The notes under the pieces are model-generated. The model was given only the letters and a program-made list of their open reading frames with translations, was not told the DNA's origin and did no database searches. Positions 16,691-25,240 of a DNA stretch of 64,000 nt are shown piece by piece. Each line of letters opens with the position of its first letter. Position 1 is the first letter of the stretch. The stretch is from Spirochaetales bacterium (GTDB lineage Bacteria > Spirochaetota > Spirochaetia > SZUA-6 > RPPD01). The DNA is taken from assembly GCA_016930675.1 (NCBI GenBank), contig JAFGGG010000009.1:141449-205448 (forward strand). The letters are read 5' to 3'. Both the position numbers and the translations under genes were made by a program.

Positions 16691-18226
16691 ATGAAAAAAA
16701 TATTTTTAGTTGTTATATTATGTTTCCTCAAGCTTTGTGTTTGGTGTGAGCTGAAAGTAGACCGAGACGAGCTAACCAAGGGCAAAGGTGAGGAAATAGG
16801 ATTTGTTAATTATAATGGTCCCTATCTTTATTACTACACCTTGGAAGAAATCAGAAACATAGGCGTTTTTTTGGGAAACAATATCGCAAAAGTATATTCA
16901 CGGTCCACATTTAACGCACTTTATTCAATTATTCATGCTGTTGATTTAAATGATTCCTCGGAAAAATTTGACGCTGATATTTTTGTTATCGAACCAAACG
17001 CTTTTTTAGATCATGTTAGAAATCTACGTGTTATTTTGGCCGGATTTTTACAGAGTGCTTACGGTTATTCATATGATGACGCCCTGCTTATTGCCAAATT
17101 CATAACGTATTACAATGCAACCTTCAGAGGCGATGTTTCATATTTTAAAGAACACTATAAGGCAGTTGTGATGCGCCATGTTTCAGCTTACGACGCGGGT
17201 TTAGCCACGACATACAGCGAATGGCCCGGACGAACCAAAGTTTTGATACCTTTAAGCGATGATTTTGAAAAAGGCGACTTAAGTTCGCTGGACACCGAAG
17301 AGCTTACCAGAGAAGAAGTTATTGAGGACCTGAAAAAACTTGATGACAAAGGGGTCGAGGACAGAAAAGATATAGTGGAACTGCAGGAAAGGGAATTGGA
17401 AAAAGAAGAAAAAAAGCTGGAGGAGGATAAAGCTATCCTGGAAGAGGACAAGCGCCAACTGGAAGAAGACAAGCGTAAGTTGGAAGAAGATAAAAAAAGC
17501 GGAGAATATACCGACGAAGAAATCGCGGAGCGGGAAGAGGATATCAAGAAGCGGGAAGCTGAAATAAAGGAGCGGGAAACTGAAATTGCCAAGCGCGAAG
17601 AGGAAATTAAGGAAAAACAGGAAAAGATTAAAAAAACACGGGAAGATATTGCTGAAGATGACCGCAGTCTGCCCTCAGACAGTAAAAGCACCGACCGTGA
17701 AACCAGCATAACCGAAACTACCGATAGCGGTTCAGGTCAAGGATTATTCTTGAAAGTACAGGAGGGTGCCGAAGACAGCACCGGAGAGATAGTACTTCTG
17801 GATTTTAAATCAGATACATTATTGGCACGCACTGAAAATATTAAAATAAAGGAGCGCAGATTTTATGTTTTTTCGGGTGCTTTGCTGGTAACAGCCGAAC
17901 CTGATGCTGAAAATAAAAGTTATCTGATGCTGCTCGATCCGGGTTCCTTGGAAGTCAGAATCAAGAGTGATGAGGAAGTATTTGCCCGCTCTCTAGTTCT
18001 CATGAACTCCAATAATATATTTGCGGTTATTAAAAAAGGGAACGCGTATTACATAGGTAAGTTCGACAGAAATTTAAAATTGCTTACCGCCACCGAGCAG
18101 GAAGTAAATCCTCTGACTCCGCTGTTTCTTTCCGGTAATTCACTCTACGCTCAGTCTAAGAGAGGAAAGGTGTTACAGCTGGCAGTGAGTAATTTAACGC
18201 TGCAAAAAACAGCTACGTTACCATAG
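16691..18226 (+). CDS. P83/100-family spirochaete protein
   Basis: A 511-residue secreted protein. After a signal peptide (about residues 1-20) comes a domain of about 190 residues matching Borrelia P83/100 (ELKVDRDELTKGKGEEIGFVNYNGPY, then the YTLEEIRNIGVFLG segment). Residues about 210-335 are an extremely Glu/Lys-rich coiled coil with repeats such as EEDKRQLEEDKRKLEEDKK. The C-terminal 150 residues are beta-rich (LFLKVQEGAEDSTGEIVLLD onward). P83/100 is a major spirochaete antigen thought to sit in the periplasm. Start supported by AAGGAGAGGG. It lies 1 nt before the adenosyltransferase gene. Strong lineage marker. Confidence 0.88.
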   Translation: MKKIFLVVILCFLKLCVWCELKVDRDELTKGKGEEIGFVNYNGPYLYYYTLEEIRNIGVFLGNNIAKVYSRSTFNALYSIIHAVDLNDSSEKFDADIFVIEPNAFLDHVRNLRVILAGFLQSAYGYSYDDALLIAKFITYYNATFRGDVSYFKEHYKAVVMRHVSAYDAGLATTYSEWPGRTKVLIPLSDDFEKGDLSSLDTEELTREEVIEDLKKLDDKGVEDRKDIVELQERELEKEEKKLEEDKAILEEDKRQLEEDKRKLEEDKKSGEYTDEEIAEREEDIKKREAEIKERETEIAKREEEIKEKQEKIKKTREDIAEDDRSLPSDSKSTDRETSITETTDSGSGQGLFLKVQEGAEDSTGEIVLLDFKSDTLLARTENIKIKERRFYVFSGALLVTAEPDAENKSYLMLLDPGSLEVRIKSDEEVFARSLVLMNSNNIFAVIKKGNAYYIGKFDRNLKLLTATEQEVNPLTPLFLSGNSLYAQSKRGKVLQLAVSNLTLQKTATLP

Positions 18227-18227
18227 C

Positions 18228-18755
18228 ATGCAAACAGGTATCATAATTATATTTACCGGCGAGGGCAAAGGAAAGACAAGCGCGGCCCTGGGAACGGCAT
18301 TACGAGCAGCCGGCCACAAGCAAAATGTGTGCATCATCCAATTTATTAAGCATAAACATATGGTATGCGGTGAGCACAAGGCTTTAAAAGCCTTTTTACC
18401 TCAGATAGAACTGTATACTATCGGTTCGGGATTTATAACATCTAAAAATCTCAAGAAGAAAACTCATCAGGTACAGGCTCAAAAGGCGTGGCTTCTCGCT
18501 CAGGAAAAAATTCTTTCCGGCAAATTTGCTTTAGTCGTATTAGATGAGCTTACTCATGTGATTTCGTTGAAATTGATTTCCGAACAGGAAGTTTTAAATT
18601 TTTTAACAAAAAAACCACCACATGTTAATGTTCTAATTACAGGCAGAGCTGCTTCTTCGTCTCTACTAAAAATCGCCGATCTGGTTACGGAATGTACTCA
18701 AATAAAACATCCGTACAAAAAAGGCAAAAAAGCATTAAAGGGAATAGACTACTGA
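18228..18755 (+). CDS. cobO: Cob(I)alamin adenosyltransferase (CobA/CobO/BtuR type)
   Basis: A 175-residue enzyme that transfers adenosyl from ATP to cob(I)alamin to make coenzyme B12. P-loop GEGKGKTSAALG at the N-terminus; VVLDELTHVISLKL is the Walker B-like segment; the C-terminus ends HPYKKGKKALKGIDY as in the family. It begins one base after the P83/100 stop, so translational coupling is likely. No cobalamin riboswitch is possible in that spacing and I see none upstream of the operon. No other B12 gene is nearby. Confidence 0.92.
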   Translation: MQTGIIIIFTGEGKGKTSAALGTALRAAGHKQNVCIIQFIKHKHMVCGEHKALKAFLPQIELYTIGSGFITSKNLKKKTHQVQAQKAWLLAQEKILSGKFALVVLDELTHVISLKLISEQEVLNFLTKKPPHVNVLITGRAASSSLLKIADLVTECTQIKHPYKKGKKALKGIDY

Positions 18756-18782
18756 TCAGAATATTAAAAATACGTAATTTAT

Positions 18783-20087
18783 TTAATTATCAATCTCTTC
18801 AACCGTTCTTATTAATTCCTCGTGTTTGAAAGGTTTTGTGATTACAAGGTAATTTTCCGCTAAAAAGTTTTCCTTAAGTTCATCCAACAATACTTTATCA
18901 TCACCTAAGGCTGTGGAAAAAATAAATTTTGCTTTGCTGTTTAACTCAATAATTTTTCTTGCCGCTTCTATTCCGGACATTATGGGCATGGTTATATCTA
19001 TAATAACCAAATCGGGCCTAACTTCTTTGTATAATTTTACGGCTTTTCTACCGTCTAGTGCATAGCCGGCGATACGCCAACCCTGTTTTATCAGCAGCGG
19101 CGCCATTTTATAATGCACATACAGAGAATCATCCACGAGTAAAATAGATTTCGCAGAAGGGTTTTTTAATTTTAAGGTATTAAGCTTTACCCAGACTCTG
19201 CCATTTTGTTGCTGCACATTTTCCCCCCGCAACTGATCAAGTAAATTGGCAAAAACCAAGGAATCTATATCAACACCCGCCTTTGCGTATTCCATATTAA
19301 TAATCTCTCTCAGTATCATTGCTTTCTTTTTAACCTCGTCGATAGACAGACCATACCATTCTTCCAGCATATGGAATCCTTGCTTCAAATTACTGATTTG
19401 AAAAGCGGGTATGGTAATTGCCACAATAGTCCCTCCTTCGGGATTATCTAAAAGCTTAATATCCCCCCCCTCTTTATTTATTATATTCTGGACTATCCAC
19501 AATCCCATGCCTGAACCTTCAATGTGTTTAGCAGTTTGGGCCCTGTATGATCTTTGGAACACCTTGTCCTTTTCTTCATCGGGAATCCCCATTCCGTTGT
19601 CCATTATCTTAATTTCAATATCATCCTGTAAGCGTTGCAACTGAATAATGACGTTTGTTTTAGAATCCGAATATTTTAAGGCGTTTTCGATTACATTACA
19701 GAGTACATTTTTAAAAACACGCCCGGTTTCTACAAAAAACAGTTTCCTAGAAGTATAGTTAAATTTTATCCGAGGATGTTCAGAGAGAGGAATCCTCTCT
19801 TTTTCCAGAGAGATTGAATTTATCATCTCGACCAGTGAAAATATTCTTTTTTCAAAACTGATATACCCCAATGCTTCCGCTACCAGATTATAGAGTTCGT
19901 TTATATGCTTTGTGAGAGAATTGGCAACCCCAGTAGAGGGAAGATCCACCAAGAGAGCAAAAATATTGGTAAAAAGATTTTTTGTATCGTGCGCAAGAAT
20001 ATCGAGTGTGGTTTGCATGATGATGGCATCTTCCGAGAGTTTTAATTCAACATCATTCCACTTCAAAAGATGCTTCTGCTTATACAT
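18783..20087 (-). CDS. Hybrid histidine kinase with C-terminal receiver
   Basis: A 434-residue cytoplasmic protein without a transmembrane or recognised sensor domain. The kinase core begins almost at once: phosphoacceptor His33 in LDILAHDTKNLF, N box NVIENALKYS, G1 DNGMGIPD and G2 GSGMGLWIV. A linker of about 80 residues leads to a C-terminal receiver (LLVDDS, phosphoacceptor Asp in VIIDITMP, STA, TKPF). It may sense through a partner protein or act in a phosphorelay. AAAAGGAG precedes the start. Monocistronic and convergent with the adenosyltransferase gene. Confidence 0.88.
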   Translation of the reverse strand: MYKQKHLLKWNDVELKLSEDAIIMQTTLDILAHDTKNLFTNIFALLVDLPSTGVANSLTKHINELYNLVAEALGYISFEKRIFSLVEMINSISLEKERIPLSEHPRIKFNYTSRKLFFVETGRVFKNVLCNVIENALKYSDSKTNVIIQLQRLQDDIEIKIMDNGMGIPDEEKDKVFQRSYRAQTAKHIEGSGMGLWIVQNIINKEGGDIKLLDNPEGGTIVAITIPAFQISNLKQGFHMLEEWYGLSIDEVKKKAMILREIINMEYAKAGVDIDSLVFANLLDQLRGENVQQQNGRVWVKLNTLKLKNPSAKSILLVDDSLYVHYKMAPLLIKQGWRIAGYALDGRKAVKLYKEVRPDLVIIDITMPIMSGIEAARKIIELNSKAKFIFSTALGDDKVLLDELKENFLAENYLVITKPFKHEELIRTVEEIDN

Positions 20088-20206
20088 GAGCGAAAACTCC
20101 TTTTTACTCGCTTCCTCATGTGTTGTTTAGTTTAATATATTGTGATTTTATTATAGTGAATTTGATTTATGTTTGCCAGAAAATAACTTTTTTATTTAAA
20201 ACTTGT

Positions 20207-20878
20207 TTAGTTCACTTTCCTTTTAACGGATACTTCAGATATATAACTTGTTTCAAGCCCGTTTAATGCTTTTACCCAGATTAAAAATTTTTCCGCTTCT
20301 TTTTTTATGGTATAAGGTCCGATACGCACACGATAGAAAGTCTTTCCATTAACACTCTTGGTTGAAATTCTACCGGGCAAACCCTTCTCCATAAGAAAAT
20401 CATTAAGATCATCAGCTTTGTGTCTATCAATATAGGAACCGGCCTGTATCCAATATTCTTTAGCCAACACAGTACGTGACTTGGCAGGTGAAGTTGCGAT
20501 GCCGGAAGAGGTTGTTTTGGCTGTTGTTTTAGGTGTTGTGTCTTTGGGTTTAGTGGCTGATTCTTTGGTATCTTCCTCTTTAACTCGTACGGCTTCTTCT
20601 TTCTCTTGTTCATCGGCCTCGCCTATGACCACATCACTCGATATTACATCATTTTCTTCTAATGTCGGTTCCAATCCGGTTAAAGGATAGTTCTCCCTTG
20701 TATAATCAAAGGCATAGCTTTCTGCATTTATACGCGACATCGGTGTGTTCATTCCCGACCTGTCATCCGTTTGTATGGTTAAGGTCTCATCCTTCAATAA
20801 AATTAATCCCCCCAGCAGAACAATAATTGCCGCTACGGTAACCGATAGAATGATCCAGATAAGTTTTTGATTCTCCAT
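20207..20878 (-). CDS. SPOR-domain membrane protein
   Basis: A 223-residue protein with one N-terminal transmembrane helix (about residues 8-27), a low-complexity Thr/Lys/Glu linker (about 75-135) and a C-terminal SPOR domain (YWIQAGSYIDRHKADDLNDF, then FYRVRIGPYTIKKEAEKFL). SPOR domains bind septal peptidoglycan lacking stem peptides, so it probably acts in cell division or wall remodelling. It is the last gene of the fliS-flgN-polA-coaE run, 5 bp after coaE. Confidence 0.88.
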   Translation of the reverse strand: MENQKLIWIILSVTVAAIIVLLGGLILLKDETLTIQTDDRSGMNTPMSRINAESYAFDYTRENYPLTGLEPTLEENDVISSDVVIGEADEQEKEEAVRVKEEDTKESATKPKDTTPKTTAKTTSSGIATSPAKSRTVLAKEYWIQAGSYIDRHKADDLNDFLMEKGLPGRISTKSVNGKTFYRVRIGPYTIKKEAEKFLIWVKALNGLETSYISEVSVKRKVN

Positions 20879-20883
20879 GCTTT

Positions 20884-21471
20884 TTACCCCTCTCCTCTGT
20901 GTCTTTGCTTCAAAATCCCAAGTATTCGCTTTTCTAGCTTCTGAATACTTTCTTTATTGTATTCATAATAAATATCGACTCCTGGTAATTTTAATTTAGT
21001 GAAGATTTGAAATTGAGAGAAAAATCTCCTTAATATATTCCAGATCGACAGTTTATCTCTGCTTAGAGCCCGGTTTACCCGTACCCAAAACGGTGCTTTA
21101 ATATATATAATAAAATCACAGAAACCATGAAGCTGCATTTGAAAAAGTAAAGCGGCATTAATTACATAATTCTCATTGTTTTTTTTTATTATGTTTTGAA
21201 TACGTGTTTTCATAAGGGGATGCAGGATATGCTCAAGTCGTATTCTTTGTTTTTTACTTTTAAATACGATTTTTGCCAGTTTCTTCCTGTCGATCTTTCC
21301 CGCTTGATCAAGAATTCTGCTGCCGAAAGTACGGATTACTTGTCTGGCTTGATTTTCTAAGACCTGATGCCCTATTTTGTCTACATCTATTTCTGTAAAG
21401 CCGTGTTCGGTTAGAATACATGACACTACATTTTTCCCGGAACAGTACTTGCCGGTCACACCGATTACCAT
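20884..21471 (-). CDS. coaE: Dephospho-CoA kinase
   Basis: A 195-residue enzyme of the last step of coenzyme A synthesis. P-loop IGVTGKYCSGKN, followed by EIDVDKIGHQVLE and the LEHILHPLM segment typical of CoaE. The start is ATG 21471, two bases after the polA stop codon (TAG-TT-ATG), which fits the conserved N-terminus; an upstream in-frame start would overlap polA. The P-loop has Cys-Ser-Gly-Lys-Asn instead of the common SGKST/S. Polymerase I and CoaE are often neighbours in bacteria. Confidence 0.92.
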   Translation of the reverse strand: MVIGVTGKYCSGKNVVSCILTEHGFTEIDVDKIGHQVLENQARQVIRTFGSRILDQAGKIDRKKLAKIVFKSKKQRIRLEHILHPLMKTRIQNIIKKNNENYVINAALLFQMQLHGFCDFIIYIKAPFWVRVNRALSRDKLSIWNILRRFFSQFQIFTKLKLPGVDIYYEYNKESIQKLEKRILGILKQRHRGEG

Positions 21472-21473
21472 AA

Positions 21474-24176
21474 CTAATGAATGTTTCCCCAACTTTCTCC
21501 GCACTCAATATTTACCTTCAGGCCAACTTTCAGTTTGACCACATTTTCCATAATAGATTTTAACAAATCCTTTGCGGAAGCTAATTCAGCCTCCGGAACC
21601 TCGAAAATTAGTTCATCGTGGACTTGAAGCAGGAGTGTTGTTTTTAAACCTTTCTCATGTAGTGCTGCGGCGATTTCCAGCATGGCGCATTTAACAATAT
21701 CCGCGGCACTGCCTTGAACCGTGGTATTAACAGCGATCCTTTCGGCCGCCATCTTTTCCATCCGGTTTTTACTATTTATATTCAATATTTTCCGCTTTCT
21801 TCCCATAATAGTCTGTACATATTCACACACTTCAGCAGATTTTATGGTATTTTCTATATAAATTTTAACGTGACGAAATTTTTCAAAATAGCTATTTATG
21901 AACTCTTCGGCTTGCTTTCTGCTTATTTTCAGATCTCTGGCCAGCCTAAAGGAAGACATTCCGTAAATTACTCCAAAATTTATCGTCTTACCGAGCCTCC
22001 GCTGATCGGGAGTTATATGTTCCCGTTTTTCATTAAAAATAATTGCCGCTGTTTCAGTATGTACATCCCGGCCGCTGTTAAACGCATCAATAAGCAGGGT
22101 ATCGTGCGAGAGATGAGCCAGGACCGCCAACTCAATCTGTGAGTAATCGGCGCTTAAAAACACAGATCCGGCTTTGGGTACAAACGCTTCCCTGATCTTT
22201 CGTCCGTCTTCATCTCTAATGGGAATATTCTGTAAGTTGGGATCTTTGCTGGCGAGCCGTCCCGTTGTGGTTCCGGTTTGAATAAATTGGGTATGAATTC
22301 TCCCTGTTTGAGTGTGGATAAGCTCCGGCAGAGTATCCAAATAGGTATTTTTTAATTTGGCCATAGATCGATGCTCTAATACCAGGCGCGGCACCGCATC
22401 ATCAGTCGTCGCGGATAAAATTTCCAGCACCTGAGTGTCCGTTGAATAACCGGTTTTTGTCTTTTTTACAGGTTTAAGATCCCGTTCCGTAAAAAGCACC
22501 TGCTGCAATTGTTTGGTAGAGTTGATATTAAATTCCTTGCCGCAGAGTTTGTAAATCTGCTCTTCCAAATCCTTCATTCTGACGGCATACTGCCCGCTTA
22601 ACTGTCGTAACTTTTGAGGTAAAATACGGATACCTTCCAACTCCATGTCGGCAAGTACTCTTACCAAAGGCATTTCAATATCATAAAAAACTTTTACTAA
22701 ATCCTGTTCCTTTAACAGGGTTTTAAAATGTAAATAGAGTTTAAATGTTATATCCGCGTCTTCAGCCGCGTAATCTGCGGCTTTTTGAAGATCGATATCT
22801 GATAGTAATTTACCGCTCTTTTTTTCTATAAGATCACCATACTTTATGGTTTTGTGATTTAAATATTTTTCCGCTAATTTATCGATATTATAAGCGCTCA
22901 TAGATCCGCTTTCCAATACCCACGCCGCAATCATAGTGTCAAAATAAATTCCTGTTATGGTAATGCCCCAGCGCTTTAATACTTTGTAATCATATTTTAT
23001 ATTTTGACCAATAACTCGAGACTGCGGATTTCCCAATAGTTCCCTTAATTTTTGCTTTACCACTTCCTGATCCAATACATGAGCGTCGTTTGCTTTTATG
23101 GGTATGTAGCACGCTTTGTCAGGAGCCGTACAGAGGGAAAAGCCGATCGGAGAGGCCAGCATATCATCCGTGCTGTCAGTTTCGATATCGAAAGCAAAAA
23201 TGGTGCTTTTACGCGCATCATCAATCCACCGCTCCAGATCCATAAGCTTGGTAACCGTAGCATAGGCTCCTGATTTTGTGTTCGTTAGATTAAGCTCCTC
23301 TTCCACCACTCCGCCCAGATCCTCAACAAGGGTTTTCATGCCTTCTTTGGAAAAAAGCGGAATAGCCTTATCAATATCTAATGCTTTTAGTTCAAGCTCA
23401 CTTAGTTTAACATTAAGCGGTACATCCTTACGCAGTGTCACCAGTCTCCTGCTTAATTCCGCAGAATCCTTACCCTGCTGCAGTTTTTGTTTCCGGCTTT
23501 CAGGCGTAATATCCTGAATATGCGCATAGATATTATCGAGTGTATTATATTGTTCGAGTAATTTTACCGCAGTTTTGGGTCCGATCCCCTGAACTCCGGG
23601 AATATTATCCGACTGGTCACCCGTGAGAGCCAAATAATCTATAAGCTGCTCGGGATATATTCCCAATTTATCGTGCACCTCATCCCTGTTCCACACATCA
23701 AAACCGTTTGCTCCTTTTTGCTGGCGCAGTACAACCGTATTATCTCCCACAACCTGAAGAATATCTTTATCTTTAGTGATAATAAAACAGTGGAAATTCT
23801 CTTTTTTACACTGCTGTGCCAGAGTGGCGATTATGTCATCCGCTTCGAAACCGTCACAGCGCAGAAGTGAAATACCAAGCGTTTTTAAAATTTCTTCAAT
23901 GACATCTATCTGGATGTGCAGCTCTTCCGGAGTGGCATCACGCTGTGCTTTATAAGGCGGGTACTCTTTATGGCGGAAGGTCTTTACTTTTGAATCAAAT
24001 ACTACCGCCAGATGCGATGGATGACGCTCCCTTTTCATGGCAAATAATGAGCGAAAAAATCCGTATATGGCTGACGAATTTCTTCCTTCCGGATTAAACA
24101 GAGGTCTGTTTTTAAATGCATAATATGCCTGATAAATGAGATTATAACCGTCGATAAGATACAATGCTTTTATCAT
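21474..24176 (-). CDS. polA: DNA polymerase I
   Basis: A 900-residue three-domain enzyme of usual length. Residues 1 to about 290 are the 5' nuclease (YLIDGYNLIYQAYYAF, and YLALTGDQSDNIPGVQGIGP). The 3'-5' exonuclease keeps its motifs: FDIETD, GQNIKYD and YAAEDAD, so proofreading is likely intact. The polymerase has motif A DYSQIELAVLAHL, motif B RRLGKTINFGVIYG and motif C QVHDELIFEVP. It overlaps the FlgN-like gene by 4 nt (ATGA) and is followed by coaE, so it is expressed from a flagellar-chaperone operon. Confidence 0.98.
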   Translation of the reverse strand: MIKALYLIDGYNLIYQAYYAFKNRPLFNPEGRNSSAIYGFFRSLFAMKRERHPSHLAVVFDSKVKTFRHKEYPPYKAQRDATPEELHIQIDVIEEILKTLGISLLRCDGFEADDIIATLAQQCKKENFHCFIITKDKDILQVVGDNTVVLRQQKGANGFDVWNRDEVHDKLGIYPEQLIDYLALTGDQSDNIPGVQGIGPKTAVKLLEQYNTLDNIYAHIQDITPESRKQKLQQGKDSAELSRRLVTLRKDVPLNVKLSELELKALDIDKAIPLFSKEGMKTLVEDLGGVVEEELNLTNTKSGAYATVTKLMDLERWIDDARKSTIFAFDIETDSTDDMLASPIGFSLCTAPDKACYIPIKANDAHVLDQEVVKQKLRELLGNPQSRVIGQNIKYDYKVLKRWGITITGIYFDTMIAAWVLESGSMSAYNIDKLAEKYLNHKTIKYGDLIEKKSGKLLSDIDLQKAADYAAEDADITFKLYLHFKTLLKEQDLVKVFYDIEMPLVRVLADMELEGIRILPQKLRQLSGQYAVRMKDLEEQIYKLCGKEFNINSTKQLQQVLFTERDLKPVKKTKTGYSTDTQVLEILSATTDDAVPRLVLEHRSMAKLKNTYLDTLPELIHTQTGRIHTQFIQTGTTTGRLASKDPNLQNIPIRDEDGRKIREAFVPKAGSVFLSADYSQIELAVLAHLSHDTLLIDAFNSGRDVHTETAAIIFNEKREHITPDQRRLGKTINFGVIYGMSSFRLARDLKISRKQAEEFINSYFEKFRHVKIYIENTIKSAEVCEYVQTIMGRKRKILNINSKNRMEKMAAERIAVNTTVQGSAADIVKCAMLEIAAALHEKGLKTTLLLQVHDELIFEVPEAELASAKDLLKSIMENVVKLKVGLKVNIECGESWGNIH

Positions 24177-24652
24177 GAACTAATATCTATAAAATTTGGT
24201 GTCCCGATCTTTTTATATGGCGAGCTTACCTTATACGATCTAAAAGGTAAAGCGGCTAACTCCTTTTTCATGAGAGCAAGCTTCTCCTTTACCAGTGTTT
24301 TATTGGTTGTATTTGCCTGATATGCCTGTTCCGTTAATTCCTGCAACAGTGTGAACATTTCTTGTATATCCCGGGCAGGCTGGTTTTGAACCAGGTTTTG
24401 ATATTTTTTTTTCCAATTTGTAAGTGCTTTATCGCATGCGGTAAGAGTGGTATTGAATCTGTTCTCCAATTCAATATATACGGAAATCTTATCCATATCT
24501 TCACTGAGAATAGCTGCTTTTTCTTTTTCTAATAGATTCAAATACTGTTTCAGGTTTTTATGTTGCGCAGCCAGGAGATGCTTAAGATTTTTAATAATAA
24601 GGTTACCTGTTTTTGTATACTGCTGTATATTATGCGAGGATTTTTCAGACAT
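24173..24652 (-). CDS. FlgN-like flagellar export chaperone (probable)
   Basis: A 159-residue, almost wholly helical protein (HLLAAQHKNLKQYLNLLEKEKAAIL, then TLLQELTEQAYQANTTNKTLVKEKLALM), the pattern of FlgN, which holds hook-filament junction proteins before export. The family is poorly conserved, so the call rests on fold pattern, length and position right after fliS. A FliT-type chaperone is the alternative. It overlaps polA by 4 nt. Confidence 0.6.
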   Translation of the reverse strand: MSEKSSHNIQQYTKTGNLIIKNLKHLLAAQHKNLKQYLNLLEKEKAAILSEDMDKISVYIELENRFNTTLTACDKALTNWKKKYQNLVQNQPARDIQEMFTLLQELTEQAYQANTTNKTLVKEKLALMKKELAALPFRSYKVSSPYKKIGTPNFIDISS

Positions 24653-24675
24653 CGGTAATATTAAAAATACCTCTT

Positions 24676-25104
24676 TTACCCTGCGATATTAATACCGGTA
24701 GAGTTACTCTGATTCTGTTCCGCACCTGCTTTATTTGCTACTTCAGCCCAGGCAGAACGCAGTTCCATAAGCAGTTTCTTTACTTCGCCCAGTAGTTTCG
24801 TATCCTTTTTAATATTGGCTTCCAGAAGCTTACGGTTCATATACATGTAAAGACTGAACAGGCTCCTGGCAATTTCTCCGCCCTTTTCAAAATCAAGCGA
24901 AACCATAAGCTCGGTAACAATATCTTGCGTGCGGATAATATGACTGCTCACTTTATCGTAAGCGGCAAATTTTTTATCTATATTCTCAGAAGCCAGATTT
25001 ATATACTTAATTGCTCCATCATAAAGCATAAGAATAAGTTTTCCCGGAGTAGCTGTTTTAATCTGCGTTTCTCTATAGGAATGAACAGGGTCCATCTTAT
25101 TCAA
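24676..25104 (-). CDS. fliS: Flagellar secretion chaperone FliS
   Basis: A 142-residue helical protein that binds unfolded flagellin C-termini in the cytoplasm. Family signatures: YRETQIKTATPGKLILMLYDGAIKYI near the N-terminus and SLYMYMNRKLLEANIKKD. A TTG at 25104 with GGGAGG 10 nt upstream is the best-placed start; an ATG at 25095 is 19 nt from that site. First gene of the fliS-FlgN-like-polA-coaE-SPOR run. Implies a motile cell. Confidence 0.93.
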   Translation of the reverse strand: MNKMDPVHSYRETQIKTATPGKLILMLYDGAIKYINLASENIDKKFAAYDKVSSHIIRTQDIVTELMVSLDFEKGGEIARSLFSLYMYMNRKLLEANIKKDTKLLGEVKKLLMELRSAWAEVANKAGAEQNQSNSTGINIAG

Positions 25105-25240
25105 TTTGTTTCATCCTCCCTTTAACATCTTTCTCGCCATTTAATATATCGACAACGTCCATTGTTAACTTAAGGCTCTACCTGTATAAATCTACTAATT
25201 TCTCTATTTTTTTCAATAGCTTTTGCTTAAAATATTATTT

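Noticed and set aside
17188..17709. 173-codon minus-strand Ser-rich frame within P83/100
   Set aside because: It is the antisense of the Glu/Lys coiled-coil coding region; the Ser runs are the complement of GAA/GAG/AAG codons.
18227..18228. Cobalamin riboswitch for the adenosyltransferase
   Set aside because: Only one base separates it from the P83/100 gene and no B12-box motif was seen before the operon.
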